This document shows positions 16,457 to 24,594 of a stretch of 64,000 bases of DNA, piece after piece. This DNA is from Mycobacterium barrassiae. GTDB lineage: Bacteria; Actinomycetota; Actinomycetes; Mycobacteriales; Mycobacteriaceae. Numbering within the stretch: the first letter of the stretch is position 1; every line of letters begins with the position of its first letter. The position numbers were made by a program, and so were the translations under genes. The notes below the pieces were generated by a model. The model worked only from the letters and a program-made list of their open reading frames with translations. It did not search any database and was not told where the DNA came from. The stretch covers positions 1-64,000 of the forward strand of contig NZ_JACKUK010000023.1 in NCBI RefSeq assembly GCF_025822765.1, written 5' to 3'.

Positions 16457-17689
16457 TCAAGGCAACGACGCCCCGGCGCCCACGCCGCTGACGGCATCGA
16501 CCAGTAGCTTCGCCGCGACCGCCGCACCATCGCCGCGGATCGTGCCGGCCACCTCCGCGGCCCGCGCGCGTACATCCGGGGCCAGTGCCGTGGCGAGCGC
16601 AGCGGACAACGACTCGCGCGTCGGATTCGCGCCGTCGTGCGCCGCCCCGATCCCCAGTGCGGCGACCCGGCCGGCCCAATACGGCTGATCAGCGATCTGC
16701 GGCACCACCACTTGGGGCACCCCTGCCCGCGCCGCCGTCGTCGTGGTGCCCGCCCCACCGTGATGGACGACGGCCGCGACCCGTGGGAACAGCGCCTGGA
16801 GGTTGACCTCGCCGATCACCAGGCAGTCGTCCCGATCGTCGATCGGTTCCAAGTCGGCCCAGCCGCGCGAGATCAGCACGCGGTGGCCCTGTGCGCGGAT
16901 CGCCTCGACGGCCACCGAGGCGACGTCCTCCGGCGCCCGCACGCTGCTGAAGCCCACGTACACCGGCGGAGTGCCGGCCTCGAGGAACGCGGTCAGCTCT
17001 GCGGGCAGCGGACGGGTGTCGGGCAGGATCCACGCGCCCGTCTGCACGACGTCGAAGTCGGGCGAACCCGGCCACGGCGCGAGGATCGGGTCCGCCGCGA
17101 GCCACGGTCGGTCGGTGTGGACGTGATCGCGGACGTTGTCCACCGGCGGTAGCCCGAGCGCCGCCCGGTGCGCGTTCAGCGGAGCGCCATAGAGCGCCTG
17201 CACACGTTCAGCGTCGACCTCCCACAACTCCTTGTTCGTCGCGCTCGGCGGGAACGGGCGGCCGGGCCGCGACAGAGGCGTCTGATGCGGCGAGGGCAAC
17301 ACGCCCGGCATGAACGCCACACACGCGTAGTAGATGCCGAGAGACTCGGCGATCGAGCGCTGGCCGGCAGGCATCAGGCCCGTCGCCACGATCGCGTCGC
17401 AACCCTCTGCGGCGGGCGCTACCGTCTCGAACTGACTGGCCACCAATTCGGCCGCCACGCGCGGCGCGTCGGCGGGCGTCGACGGCTTGTTGCCTGCACC
17501 ACCGTGCACCAGCGCCCGCACTGACTTTCCGGCCGCCCTCATCGGGACACCGATGCGCGCGGCCTGCTCCGCGAAATCAGGTGGCGCGCAGAGGAGCACA
17601 TCGACGCCTCGTGCTTGCAACTGCACCGCCAAGGCGAACATCGGCTCGACGTCTCCGCGCGACCCCCACGTCGACAACAACACTCGCAT
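16457..17689 (-). CDS. rgt: Glycosyltransferase, probable rifamycin-inactivating (Rgt-like)
   Basis: 410-residue GT-B fold, family 1 (MGT-type) enzyme. The N-terminus MRVLLSTWGSRGDVEP is the typical acceptor-domain start, and HHGGAGTTTTAARAGVPQ at 309-326 is the nucleotide-sugar binding block. The ATG at 17689 is used because homologues begin MRVLLSTWGSRGD; an in-frame ATG at 17743 would add 18 residues. This group includes Rgt, which glucosylates the ansa-chain hydroxyl of rifamycins. The RAE-like palindrome in the leader supports that role. It could instead glycosylate another lipophilic metabolite. Confidence 0.72.
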   Translation of the reverse strand: MRVLLSTWGSRGDVEPMFALAVQLQARGVDVLLCAPPDFAEQAARIGVPMRAAGKSVRALVHGGAGNKPSTPADAPRVAAELVASQFETVAPAAEGCDAIVATGLMPAGQRSIAESLGIYYACVAFMPGVLPSPHQTPLSRPGRPFPPSATNKELWEVDAERVQALYGAPLNAHRAALGLPPVDNVRDHVHTDRPWLAADPILAPWPGSPDFDVVQTGAWILPDTRPLPAELTAFLEAGTPPVYVGFSSVRAPEDVASVAVEAIRAQGHRVLISRGWADLEPIDDRDDCLVIGEVNLQALFPRVAAVVHHGGAGTTTTAARAGVPQVVVPQIADQPYWAGRVAALGIGAAHDGANPTRESLSAALATALAPDVRARAAEVAGTIRGDGAAVAAKLLVDAVSGVGAGASLP

Positions 17690-17746
17690 TTCCGGCCCCC
17701 CATTTCGGCTGGTTACTTCGTTGGGTTGCCGATTGTGCGCCATGAC

Positions 17747-17769
17747 GGGGGTCTTGCGGCAAGACCCCC
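17747..17769 (-). promoter_or_regulatory. Rifamycin-associated element (RAE)-like palindrome
   Basis: GGGGGTCTTG-CGG-CAAGACCCCC has perfect 10-bp arms. Its inner 19 bp match the RAE consensus as I remember it (GGGGCTTGCGGCAAGGCCC) except for one compensating base pair. RAEs precede rifamycin-resistance genes (arr, rph, rgt, rox, helR) in actinobacteria. Here it lies 58 bp upstream of the glycosyltransferase start. Confidence 0.8.
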
Positions 17770-17773
17770 ACTG

Positions 17774-17779
17774 CGCTAT
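17774..17779 (-). promoter_or_regulatory. Possible -10 box for the glycosyltransferase
   Basis: TATAGC on the minus strand would place the transcription start about 6 to 7 nt on, at the edge of the RAE-like palindrome, which would then be transcribed as a hairpin at the very 5' end of the mRNA. No convincing -35 is visible. Confidence 0.35.
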
Positions 17780-17791
17780 ATGTTGAAAGTG

Positions 17792-17819
17792 GAAGGGGTT
17801 CGTACACCCCTTCTTTTTT
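17792..17819 (+). terminator. Rho-independent terminator-like hairpin
   Basis: GAAGGGGT and ACCCCTTC pair around a 6-nt loop (17792-17813) and run into TTTTTT (17814-17819) on the plus strand. No plus-strand gene ends here, so it would stop antisense or small-RNA transcription. On the minus strand it may instead be an operator-like dyad upstream of the RAE. Confidence 0.55.
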
Positions 17820-17853
17820 GTTGTCTCCCTTGGGGACTACGTGATCGCGGGAC

Positions 17854-18261
17854 TTACCAGCGACCGAGCTGGCAGAAGGCCGTGGTGGGACCCGTGTTCT
17901 GCACAGCCAACTGGCCGTCGACCCAGATCTCGCAATGCGCGTTCGGCGGAGCCTCCATGGCATGGCCTGCGCGAGCCACGCTGATGTACGCCCACTGCGG
18001 ATCGGTGAGCGTCACGGTGCTCTCCCACGGCACCACGAAGCTGCCCCGCGTCGAGTAGGCGGCGGCGTCGGCGTTGAAGGCCTTGAGGTCCGCGGGCGAA
18101 CTGGTCACATAGTTGATGTCGAAACTCAGCGGTGCGTCCGCGGTGACGACGTACTTGACGTTCGGTTCGGATGGCTGCGCGTTCCCCGTAGCTTGACTGA
18201 CCGCAAGTGAACCTGCCGCCAGCACCAGCGCGGCCCCGACCATGGATATCGCTCTTCGCAT
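17854..18261 (-). CDS. Small secreted protein, MmpS-like C-terminal domain
   Basis: 135 residues. The N-terminal signal peptide (MRRAISMVGAALVLAAGSLA) is followed by a beta-rich domain: VKYVVTADAPLSFDINYV, a PWESTVTLTDPQ strand and CEIWVDGQLAVQN with a late second Cys (AFCQLGRW), suggesting one disulphide. This resembles the extracytoplasmic domain of MmpS-family proteins, but there is no adjacent MmpL. The start at 18261 is chosen because it begins the signal peptide. The function is unknown. Confidence 0.7.
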   Translation of the reverse strand: MRRAISMVGAALVLAAGSLAVSQATGNAQPSEPNVKYVVTADAPLSFDINYVTSSPADLKAFNADAAAYSTRGSFVVPWESTVTLTDPQWAYISVARAGHAMEAPPNAHCEIWVDGQLAVQNTGPTTAFCQLGRW

Positions 18262-18371
18262 GTTGGTCACATCGCCGCACCGTACCCGACCGTTACATGG
18301 ACGAAAGATCGGCTCCGGCGGTACCCACCAACGGCAAACCAACACCTGTCTGCCTACAGGTTAATTTGTTC

Positions 18372-18397
18372 GTCACACGCAGAAATTTAAAAGAAAC
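18372..18397 (+). promoter_or_regulatory. Weak GlnR-like site upstream of urtA
   Basis: GTCAC (18372-18376), GAAAT (18382-18386) and GAAAC (18393-18397) partly follow the GlnR pattern of GTnAC and GaAAC units repeated every 11 bp, although the first spacing is one base short. Nitrogen control of a urea importer is biologically expected. The rest of the 242-bp gap (18262-18503) is relatively AT-rich and must hold both promoters, but no other clear motif was found. Confidence 0.3.
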
Positions 18398-18503
18398 TTC
18401 GCCGCTCTAACGTCCCGATTCGACACCCGGCGGTGTCACAAATTCTGCACTTCAGTCGACACCAACCGCCGATGTGCGCTGGTGACAAAGGGAAAGGCTG
18501 TCA

Positions 18504-19769
18504 ATGCGATTACCACGACGCTCCTCGGTGAGAAGGTCGGCGCTTGCGACGGGAAGCATCCTCGCCGCGAGCGCGCTGCTGCTGGCGGGCTGCGGTAGCA
18601 AAGCGACCGAATCCGATTCGGCAAGCGCGGAGTCGTGCGTGGACACCTCGGGTCCGACGATCAAGGTGGGCTCGCTGAACTCGCTGTCGGGAACGATGGC
18701 GATCTCCGAAGTGACGGTGCGCGACGCCATCGCGTTGGCCGTCGAGCAGATCAACGAAGCCGGCGGTGTGCTGGGCAAGCAGATCCAGATCATCGGTGAG
18801 GACGGCGCCTCGGAGCCGACGGTGTTCGCCGAGAAGGCCGAGAAGCTGATCAGCAGCGACTGCGTGGCCGCGGTGTTCGGCGGGTGGACCTCGTCGAGCC
18901 GCAAGGCGATGCTGCCGGTGTTCGAGAGCGCCAACGCGCTGCTGTACTACCCCGTCCAGTACGAGGGTCTGGAGTCGTCGAAGAACATCTTCTACACCGG
19001 CGCCACGACCAACCAGCAGATCGTGCCCGCGTTGGACTACCTGAAGGAAAAGGGCGTCAAGTCCCTCTACCTCGTCGGCAGTGACTACGTGTTCCCGCAG
19101 ACGGCCAACCGGATCATCAAGGCCTACGCCGAGGCCAACGGCATCGAGATCAAGGGTGAGGACTACACCCCGCTGGGCTCGACGGATTTCTCGACCATCG
19201 TCAACAAGGTCCGCACCGCCGACGCCGACGCCGTGTTCAACACGCTCAACGGCGACTCGAACGTGGCGTTCTTCCGCGAGTACAAGAACGTCGGCCTGAC
19301 GCCGCAGGCAATGCCCGTGGTGTCGGTGTCGATCGCCGAGGAAGAGGTCGGCGGCATCGGTGTCCAGAACATCACCGGCCAGCTGACGGCCTGGAACTAC
19401 TACCAGACGATCGACACCCCCGTGAACGACGCATTCGTCAAGGCCTACAAGGCCAAGTACGGCGCCAACAAGCCGACCTCGGATCCGATGGAGGCGGCCT
19501 ACGTCTCGGTGTACCTGTGGAAGAACACCGTCGAGAAGGCGAAGTCGTTCGACGTGGCGGCGATCCAGGAGAACGCGGGCGGTGTCACGTTCGATGCGCC
19601 CGAGGGCCTCGTCACCATCGACGGCGAGAACAACCACATCACCAAGACGGCACGCATCGGCGAGATCCGCCCGGACGGCCTGATCTACACGATCTGGGAG
19701 TCGCCCGGACCCATCGAGCCGGACCCGTACCTGAAGTCGTACCCGTGGGCCGCCGGCCTCTCCGGCTGA
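18504..19769 (+). CDS. urtA: Urea ABC transporter, substrate-binding lipoprotein
   Basis: 421 residues. The lipoprotein signal peptide has lipobox LLLAGC, so it is anchored outside the membrane. A periplasmic-binding fold of the Leu/Ile/Val class follows ([65 protein letters not shown]). The [10 protein letters not shown] and YPVQYEGLE segments are typical of UrtA rather than amino-acid binding proteins. It is first gene of urtABCDE. The transporter imports urea, usually when nitrogen is scarce. No urease gene is in this window. Confidence 0.93.
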   Translation: MRLPRRSSVRRSALATGSILAASALLLAGCGSKATESDSASAESCVDTSGPTIKVGSLNSLSGTMAISEVTVRDAIALAVEQINEAGGVLGKQIQIIGEDGASEPTVFAEKAEKLISSDCVAAVFGGWTSSSRKAMLPVFESANALLYYPVQYEGLESSKNIFYTGATTNQQIVPALDYLKEKGVKSLYLVGSDYVFPQTANRIIKAYAEANGIEIKGEDYTPLGSTDFSTIVNKVRTADADAVFNTLNGDSNVAFFREYKNVGLTPQAMPVVSVSIAEEEVGGIGVQNITGQLTAWNYYQTIDTPVNDAFVKAYKAKYGANKPTSDPMEAAYVSVYLWKNTVEKAKSFDVAAIQENAGGVTFDAPEGLVTIDGENNHITKTARIGEIRPDGLIYTIWESPGPIEPDPYLKSYPWAAGLSG

Positions 19770-19776
19770 TTCGGGT

Positions 19777-20661
19777 ATGGATGTTCTGATCGGGCAGCTG
19801 GCAACGGGATTGAGCCTCGGCTCGATCCTGTTGCTGGCTGCCCTCGGGCTGTCGCTGACCTTCGGCCAGATGGGCGTCATCAACATGGCGCACGGCGAGT
19901 TCATCATGGCCGGCTGCTACACCGCGTACGTGGTGCAGCAGATCATCTCCAGTGCCGGTGCGTCCCTGTTGATTTCGTTGATCGTCGGCTTCTTCGTCGG
20001 CGGCGCGATGGGCGCACTGCTGGAAGTCACCCTGATCCAACGGATGTACGATCGGCCGCTGGACACGTTGCTGGTGACGTTCGGGGTGGGTCTGGTCCTG
20101 CAGCAGATCGCTCGCGACATCTTCGGTGCGCCCGCGGTCAACGTCGTTGCCCCGGTGTGGTTGTCGGGTGGCGTGGAGATCTTCGGGGCCGTGGTTCCCA
20201 AGACCCGCATCTTCATCCTCGTGCTCGCCGTGGCGTGTGTGGCGGCACTGGCCACCGCGCTGAAAGTCAGCCCGATGGGTCGTCGCATCCGGGCGGTGGT
20301 GCAGAACCGCGACCTCGCCGAAACCAGCGGTATCTCGTCCCGTAAGACCGACATCACCACGTTCTTCATCGGCTCGGGGTTGGCGGCCGTCGCGGGTGTC
20401 GCGCTGACGCTCATCGGTTCGACGAGTCCGACGATCGGGCAGAGCTACCTCATCGACGCGTTCCTGGTGGTCGTGGTCGGTGGGCTTGGCCAGATCAAGG
20501 GCACCGTCATCGCGGCGTTCTCCCTTGGGTTCTTGAACTCGTTCATCGAGTACAACACCACCGCGTCGCTGGCCAAGGTGATCGTGTTCGTGATCATCGT
20601 GGTCTTCCTGCAGGTCCGCCCGCAGGGCCTGTTCACCGTTCGCACAAGGAGTTTGGTGTGA
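19777..20661 (+). CDS. urtB: Urea ABC transporter, permease UrtB
   Basis: 294-residue LivH-type permease with about eight membrane helices. LSLTFGQMGVINMAHGEFIMAG near the N-terminus and the FLVVVVGGLGQIKGTVIAAFSLGFLNSFIEY loop near the C-terminus are family marks, and IEYNTTASLAKV is typical of UrtB. It starts 7 bp after urtA and its TGA overlaps the urtC GTG. It forms the membrane channel with UrtC. Confidence 0.93.
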   Translation: MDVLIGQLATGLSLGSILLLAALGLSLTFGQMGVINMAHGEFIMAGCYTAYVVQQIISSAGASLLISLIVGFFVGGAMGALLEVTLIQRMYDRPLDTLLVTFGVGLVLQQIARDIFGAPAVNVVAPVWLSGGVEIFGAVVPKTRIFILVLAVACVAALATALKVSPMGRRIRAVVQNRDLAETSGISSRKTDITTFFIGSGLAAVAGVALTLIGSTSPTIGQSYLIDAFLVVVVGGLGQIKGTVIAAFSLGFLNSFIEYNTTASLAKVIVFVIIVVFLQVRPQGLFTVRTRSLV

Positions 20662-21770
20662 GGACAGTTCTCGGCCGGTGGCAGACGTGGGCGGGCTTCG
20701 GCATCGCGGCGGTGGTGCTGTTCGGCGTGGCGCCTGCGGTGCTGTCTGACTTCCGGCTGTCGCTGCTCGGAAAGTTCCTGTGTTTCGCGATCGTCGCGGT
20801 CGGTATCGGGCTGGCCTGGGGCCGCGGCGGGATGCTGGTTCTCGGTCAGGGCGTCTTCTTCGGGCTCGGCGGCTACATGATGGGCATGCACCTCAAGATC
20901 GCCGACGCGCAGATCCGCGGCGACGACGTGCCCGACTTCATGCAGATCGCCGGGGTGCGGGAACTGCCCGGGTATTGGCAGCCGTTCGCCTCCCCCGCTT
21001 TCACGCTGCTGGCGATCGTGCTGTTGCCGACGGCCATCGCCGCGGCGCTGGGTCTGGGCGTCTTCAAGCGTCGCGTCAAGGGCGCGTACTTCGCGATCCT
21101 GTCGCAGGCGCTGGCCGCCGCGTTGGCGATCCTGCTGGTCGGACAGACCAGCATCGGCGGCAGCAACGGGCTCAACAGGTTTCGTACGTTCTTCGGGTTC
21201 GCACTGAACGACCCTGCGAACCGGCGGATGCTGTACTTCATCGCCGCCGGTGTGCTGCTTCTCGTCGTCGCGGTGGTCCGGCAGCTCATGCAGAGCCGAT
21301 ATGGCGAGCTGCTGGTGGCTGTCCGCGACGGCGAGGAGCGCGTGCGCTTCCTGGGTTACGACCCCGCCAACATCAAGGTCGTTGCCTATACCGTTGCCGC
21401 GCTGTTCGCCAGCATCGCCGGCGCGCTGTTCGCACCGATCGTCGGATTCATCGCACCATCACAGGTCGGGATTTTGCCGTCGATCGCTTTCCTGATCGGT
21501 GTGGCGATCGGCGGACGCACGACGCTGCTGGGGCCGGTACTCGGCGCGATCGGTGTGGCGTGGGCGCAAACCCTGTTCTCCGAACGCTTTCCGTCCGAAT
21601 GGACATACGCACAGGGCCTGTTGTTCATCGTCGTCGTCGGCTTCTTCCCCGCCGGTCTTGCCGGACTGGGGGCGATCCTGAAGTACCGCCGCAAAGCCAA
21701 GGCCGAACCACCGCCGGAGGCGGCCGCCGACTCCGACCCCGACGCAGAGAAGGTGGGCGCCCCGTCATGA
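20658..21770 (+). CDS. urtC: Urea ABC transporter, permease UrtC
   Basis: 370-residue LivM-type permease. GRGGMLVLGQGVFFGLGGYMMGMHLKI, the NGLNRFRTFFGFALND segment and IAPSQVGILPSIAFLIGVAIGGRTTLLGPVLGA are typical of UrtC. A charged, Pro- and Asp-rich tail (KAKAEPPPEAAADSDPDAEK) ends the protein. GTG start overlaps the urtB stop and its own stop overlaps the urtD ATG, so translation is coupled along the operon. Confidence 0.93.
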   Translation: MRTVLGRWQTWAGFGIAAVVLFGVAPAVLSDFRLSLLGKFLCFAIVAVGIGLAWGRGGMLVLGQGVFFGLGGYMMGMHLKIADAQIRGDDVPDFMQIAGVRELPGYWQPFASPAFTLLAIVLLPTAIAAALGLGVFKRRVKGAYFAILSQALAAALAILLVGQTSIGGSNGLNRFRTFFGFALNDPANRRMLYFIAAGVLLLVVAVVRQLMQSRYGELLVAVRDGEERVRFLGYDPANIKVVAYTVAALFASIAGALFAPIVGFIAPSQVGILPSIAFLIGVAIGGRTTLLGPVLGAIGVAWAQTLFSERFPSEWTYAQGLLFIVVVGFFPAGLAGLGAILKYRRKAKAEPPPEAAADSDPDAEKVGAPS

Positions 21771-22600
21771 CCGAGGTCGAAGCAAGCGCTGCGGGTAAGG
21801 AACCCGTCGAGGGCGGCAACGTCGGCATGGGCACCCAGTACCTCGAAGTCCGCGGTCTGACAGTCGATTTCGACGGTTTCAAGGCGGTCAGCGACGTCGA
21901 CCTCACCCTGTTTCAGGGCGACCTGCGGTTCCTGATCGGCCCCAACGGCGCAGGAAAGACGACGGTGATCGACGCCATCACCGGCCTGGTGCCCGCGACG
22001 GGTTCGGTGAACAAGTCCGGCGTCGAACTGCTCGGCAAGAAGGTGCACCAGATCGCCAGGCGCGGGGTGGGCCGTACGTTTCAGACCGCGAGCGTGTTCG
22101 AGCAGCTGACCGTGCTGCAGAACCTCGACATCGCGGCGGGCGCGGGCCGCTCGGCCTGGACCCTGTTGCGGCGGCGAAAGGGCGTGCTGCCCGCGATCGA
22201 GCAGGCGTTGCACACCATCGGGCTCACGCACCTGGCCGATAAACCGGCCGGGGTGCTCGCCCACGGGCAGAAGCAGTGGCTGGAGATCGGCATGCTGCTG
22301 GTCCAGAACGCCGACGTGCTGCTGCTCGACGAGCCGGTGGCGGGCATGAGCACCGAGGAGCGCGAGGAGACCGGAAACCTGTTGCGCCGCATCGGCGCCG
22401 AACGCACGGTCGTCGTCGTCGAACATGACATGGACTTCATGCGCGCGTTCGCGACATCGGTGACGGTGCTGGCGCGCGGACGGGTGATCGCCGAGGGTTC
22501 GGTGGCCGAGGTGCAGGCCAACCCGAAGGTCCAGGAGGTCTATCTGGGCACCGCCGCGGCAGGCGCCGACGGAATCGAACTCGTCGAGGAGAACTCCTGA
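21767..22600 (+). CDS. urtD: Urea ABC transporter, ATP-binding protein UrtD
   Basis: 277-residue LivG-type ATPase. Walker A is GPNGAGKTT, the Q-loop region GRTFQTASVFEQLTVLQNL, the signature region LAHGQKQWLEIGMLL and Walker B LLLDEPVAGM, followed by the His loop VVVVEHDMDF. The LAHGQKQWLEIG form of the signature is characteristic of UrtD. About 25 extra residues precede the domain. It overlaps urtC and urtE by 4 and 1 bp. Confidence 0.93.
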   Translation: MTEVEASAAGKEPVEGGNVGMGTQYLEVRGLTVDFDGFKAVSDVDLTLFQGDLRFLIGPNGAGKTTVIDAITGLVPATGSVNKSGVELLGKKVHQIARRGVGRTFQTASVFEQLTVLQNLDIAAGAGRSAWTLLRRRKGVLPAIEQALHTIGLTHLADKPAGVLAHGQKQWLEIGMLLVQNADVLLLDEPVAGMSTEEREETGNLLRRIGAERTVVVVEHDMDFMRAFATSVTVLARGRVIAEGSVAEVQANPKVQEVYLGTAAAGADGIELVEENS

Positions 22601-23292
22601 TGCTGCAACTGGTCGACGTCCATGCCGGCTACGGCCGCAGCGAGGTCATTCACGGAGTCAGCATCGAGGTGCCGACCGACGGCGTCGCCGCCGTGATGGG
22701 GCACAACGGCGCCGGTAAGACGACGCTGTTACGAGCGGCGGTCGGGCTGCTCAAATGCAGTTCCGGCAAGGTGCTGTTCGGCGGCGAGGAGATCACCAAG
22801 CTGCGGCCCAGCGCACGGGTTGCGCGTGGTCTGGCGTACGTCCCGCAGGGACAGCAGTCGTTCGGTCAGCTGACGACGGCCGAGAACCTTCAGGTCGTCG
22901 CCGACGGCCGCAAGAACGGCAAGCAGCTGATCGACGCGCAGCTCGATCTGTTCCCCGCGCTGAAGGAACTTCTCACGCGGCGGGCGGGCCTGCTTTCGGG
23001 CGGTCAGCGCCAGCAGCTCGCGATCGCCCGCGCATTGATCACCACGCCCAAGTGCCTGATTCTCGACGAGCCGACCGAGGGCATCCAGCCGTCGGTGGTC
23101 GCCGAGATCGAGGCCGCGATCACCGCACTGACCCAGCGGGGCGACCTCGGGGTGCTGCTGGTCGAACAGCACATCGGCTTCGCACTCGAATCGGCGCAGC
23201 GCTACTACATCCTCGAGGCCGGCCGGGTCACCTCCAGCGGCACAGGCGGCTCGGCGTCTGAGGCCGACGTCCGCGCCGCCATGGCCATCTAG
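22600..23292 (+). CDS. urtE: Urea ABC transporter, ATP-binding protein UrtE
   Basis: 230-residue LivF-type ATPase with MGHNGAGKTTLLRA (Walker A), YVPQGQQSFGQLTTAENL (Q-loop), LSGGQRQQLAIARALI (signature) and LILDEPTEGIQPSVV (Walker B). EGIQPS is typical of UrtE. It ends the urtABCDE operon; its ATG shares the last base of the urtD stop. Confidence 0.93.
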   Translation: MLQLVDVHAGYGRSEVIHGVSIEVPTDGVAAVMGHNGAGKTTLLRAAVGLLKCSSGKVLFGGEEITKLRPSARVARGLAYVPQGQQSFGQLTTAENLQVVADGRKNGKQLIDAQLDLFPALKELLTRRAGLLSGGQRQQLAIARALITTPKCLILDEPTEGIQPSVVAEIEAAITALTQRGDLGVLLVEQHIGFALESAQRYYILEAGRVTSSGTGGSASEADVRAAMAI

Positions 23293-23348
23293 CAGCTATT
23301 TTCGGGTTCGCGCCCACCCGTCGACGGTCAGGTGGCACGCTGCAATGC

Positions 23349-23876
23349 GTGGACGCACCGGCACAGACCCAGGTACTCATCGATACGGGCGGGCTCGTCG
23401 TCACCGACGACGGCCGTCGGGTCAACGTCTTCGACCGCTGCACGGGAGCGCTGACGATAGCGGCCTTCGTGCTGGGCATACTCACGTTCGTCGTCGGCGG
23501 GTTCGGCCTGGTGGCGCTCGTCTCGGGAACACCCTCGACCGTCCTCGGCGCGATCTTCCTCGCCGCGGGAGTCGCCGTCGGTGTGATCACATTCCTCGTG
23601 GTGCGCAACATCCGCCGGCGTCGCGGCCAGCCGCTGCACGCCTGCCGCTCCGTCGCGGTCATCGACCGCAAGCTCGGGTTGTTCAGCTACGGCGGCGGCG
23701 CCATCGTTCCGCTGGACCAGGTGCGCTTCGCCCGCAGGATGCAAATCGGTTCCAGCTCACCGAAACTCGTCGCCCTCACCCCCGGCGGAACCAAGGTGCT
23801 CAAGCGCGGCAACCCGTTCGACGGCGGGATCGGAAACGTCGATGAAGTGCTGACGACGGTCGTCCGCGCGGGCTGA
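23349..23876 (+). CDS. Two-helix membrane protein of unknown function
   Basis: 175 residues from GTG 23349. Two hydrophobic helices (ALTIAAFVLGILTFVVGGFGLVALV and VLGAIFLAAGVAVGVITFLVV) follow a 35-residue N-terminal segment, and RRRRGQ then leads to a soluble beta-rich C-terminal domain (CRSVAVIDRKLGLFSYGGGAIVPLDQVRFARRMQ) with a PH-like look. I do not recognise the family. It lies 56 bp after urtE, on the same strand, and may be read through from that operon. Confidence 0.6.
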   Translation: MDAPAQTQVLIDTGGLVVTDDGRRVNVFDRCTGALTIAAFVLGILTFVVGGFGLVALVSGTPSTVLGAIFLAAGVAVGVITFLVVRNIRRRRGQPLHACRSVAVIDRKLGLFSYGGGAIVPLDQVRFARRMQIGSSSPKLVALTPGGTKVLKRGNPFDGGIGNVDEVLTTVVRAG

Positions 23877-23915
23877 GTCAGAGAGTCGTTGACGGCGGTC
23901 TGAAAGACTGACGCC

Positions 23916-24497
23916 GTGGCGGTTCGACTTCTCGCAGTGTTGCTCGCGGTCCTGCTGTGGTGGCCGCATCCCGCACCCTCGATGGATGTACAGCTTGCCG
24001 ACGACACGGAGGCATTCGAGACCGGCGGAATGATTGCCCTGTTCCCCCGCCCCGGGGATGCCGCAGCGTTGGCGGTGCCCGGTGGTGAGCCGGCCGAGGA
24101 ACTGCACCTCACCCTCGTCGATTTCGACCTCGATGTCACCGGACGCCCCGACACCGAGTTGGTGCGACGGATCAGCGAGGTAGTGGCCCGGTGGACCACC
24201 GAGATCAAGGCGCGGGCGTTCGGGCATGCGACATTCAGTCCCGGCTCCCCAAGCGAATGCGAGGTGTATCTCATCGGCGATGCGCCCGAGCTCGTGGACC
24301 TTCGCGATGCCCTCACCGATGCCGCCGCGCAGCTATATCCGCTGCCGCCCCAGCACGATCCGTGGATACCGCATGTGACGGCTCGCTACGGCATGTCCGA
24401 TACCGACCTGTTATATACGGGTCCGGTGGTCTTCGACCGCGTCGGGCTGCGCTGGGGCGATCAGGCGATGGACTTTCCGCTTCAGCCAGCGCGTTAG
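23916..24497 (+). CDS. 2H phosphoesterase (2'-5' RNA ligase-like)
   Basis: 193 residues from GTG 23916. Two H-x-T motifs, LHLTLVDF and HVTARYGM, mark the 2H phosphoesterase superfamily, which includes LigT-type enzymes acting on 2',3'- or 2',5'-linked RNA ends or cyclic nucleotides. The first 22 residues (MAVRLLAVLLAVLLWWPHPAPS) look like a short signal peptide, which would be unusual; starting at the ATG at 23982 gives a cytoplasmic protein. The upstream GTG has no clear Shine-Dalgarno sequence, so the start is uncertain. Confidence 0.72.
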   Translation: MAVRLLAVLLAVLLWWPHPAPSMDVQLADDTEAFETGGMIALFPRPGDAAALAVPGGEPAEELHLTLVDFDLDVTGRPDTELVRRISEVVARWTTEIKARAFGHATFSPGSPSECEVYLIGDAPELVDLRDALTDAAAQLYPLPPQHDPWIPHVTARYGMSDTDLLYTGPVVFDRVGLRWGDQAMDFPLQPAR

Positions 24498-24515
24498 CGG
24501 CGTCGTTCCTCCGAT

Positions 24516-24537
24516 CGGGGGACATGAGGGTCCCCCG
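24516..24537. terminator. GC-rich hairpin between transcription units
   Basis: CGGGGGAC (24516-24523) and GTCCCCCG (24530-24537) pair perfectly around a 6-nt loop, 18 bp after the phosphoesterase stop and before the cyclase promoter. It could terminate upstream transcription although it lacks a T-run. Confidence 0.5.
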
Positions 24538-24582
24538 GGCAAATGCGCCGGTCGGCGGATATTGAGCGGCTGCACAGACTTT

Positions 24583-24588
24583 TAGATT
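24583..24588 (+). promoter_or_regulatory. -10 box of a leaderless transcript (PAS-GGDEF gene)
   Basis: TAGATT fits TANNNT and ends exactly 6 nt before the ATG at 24595. There is no Shine-Dalgarno sequence, so the mRNA probably begins at the start codon. Confidence 0.55.
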
Positions 24589-24594
24589 CAATTC

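Noticed and set aside
17687-17743. Longer start for the glycosyltransferase at ATG 17743
   Set aside because: Adds 18 residues not expected in this family and would begin 3 bp from the RAE-like palindrome; ATG 17689 gives the standard MRVLLSTWG start. It cannot be fully excluded.
18345-18365. Imperfect palindrome CCTGT-n6-ACAGG in the urtA upstream region
   Set aside because: Five-base arms with weak extension; could occur by chance and has no repeat elsewhere in the window.
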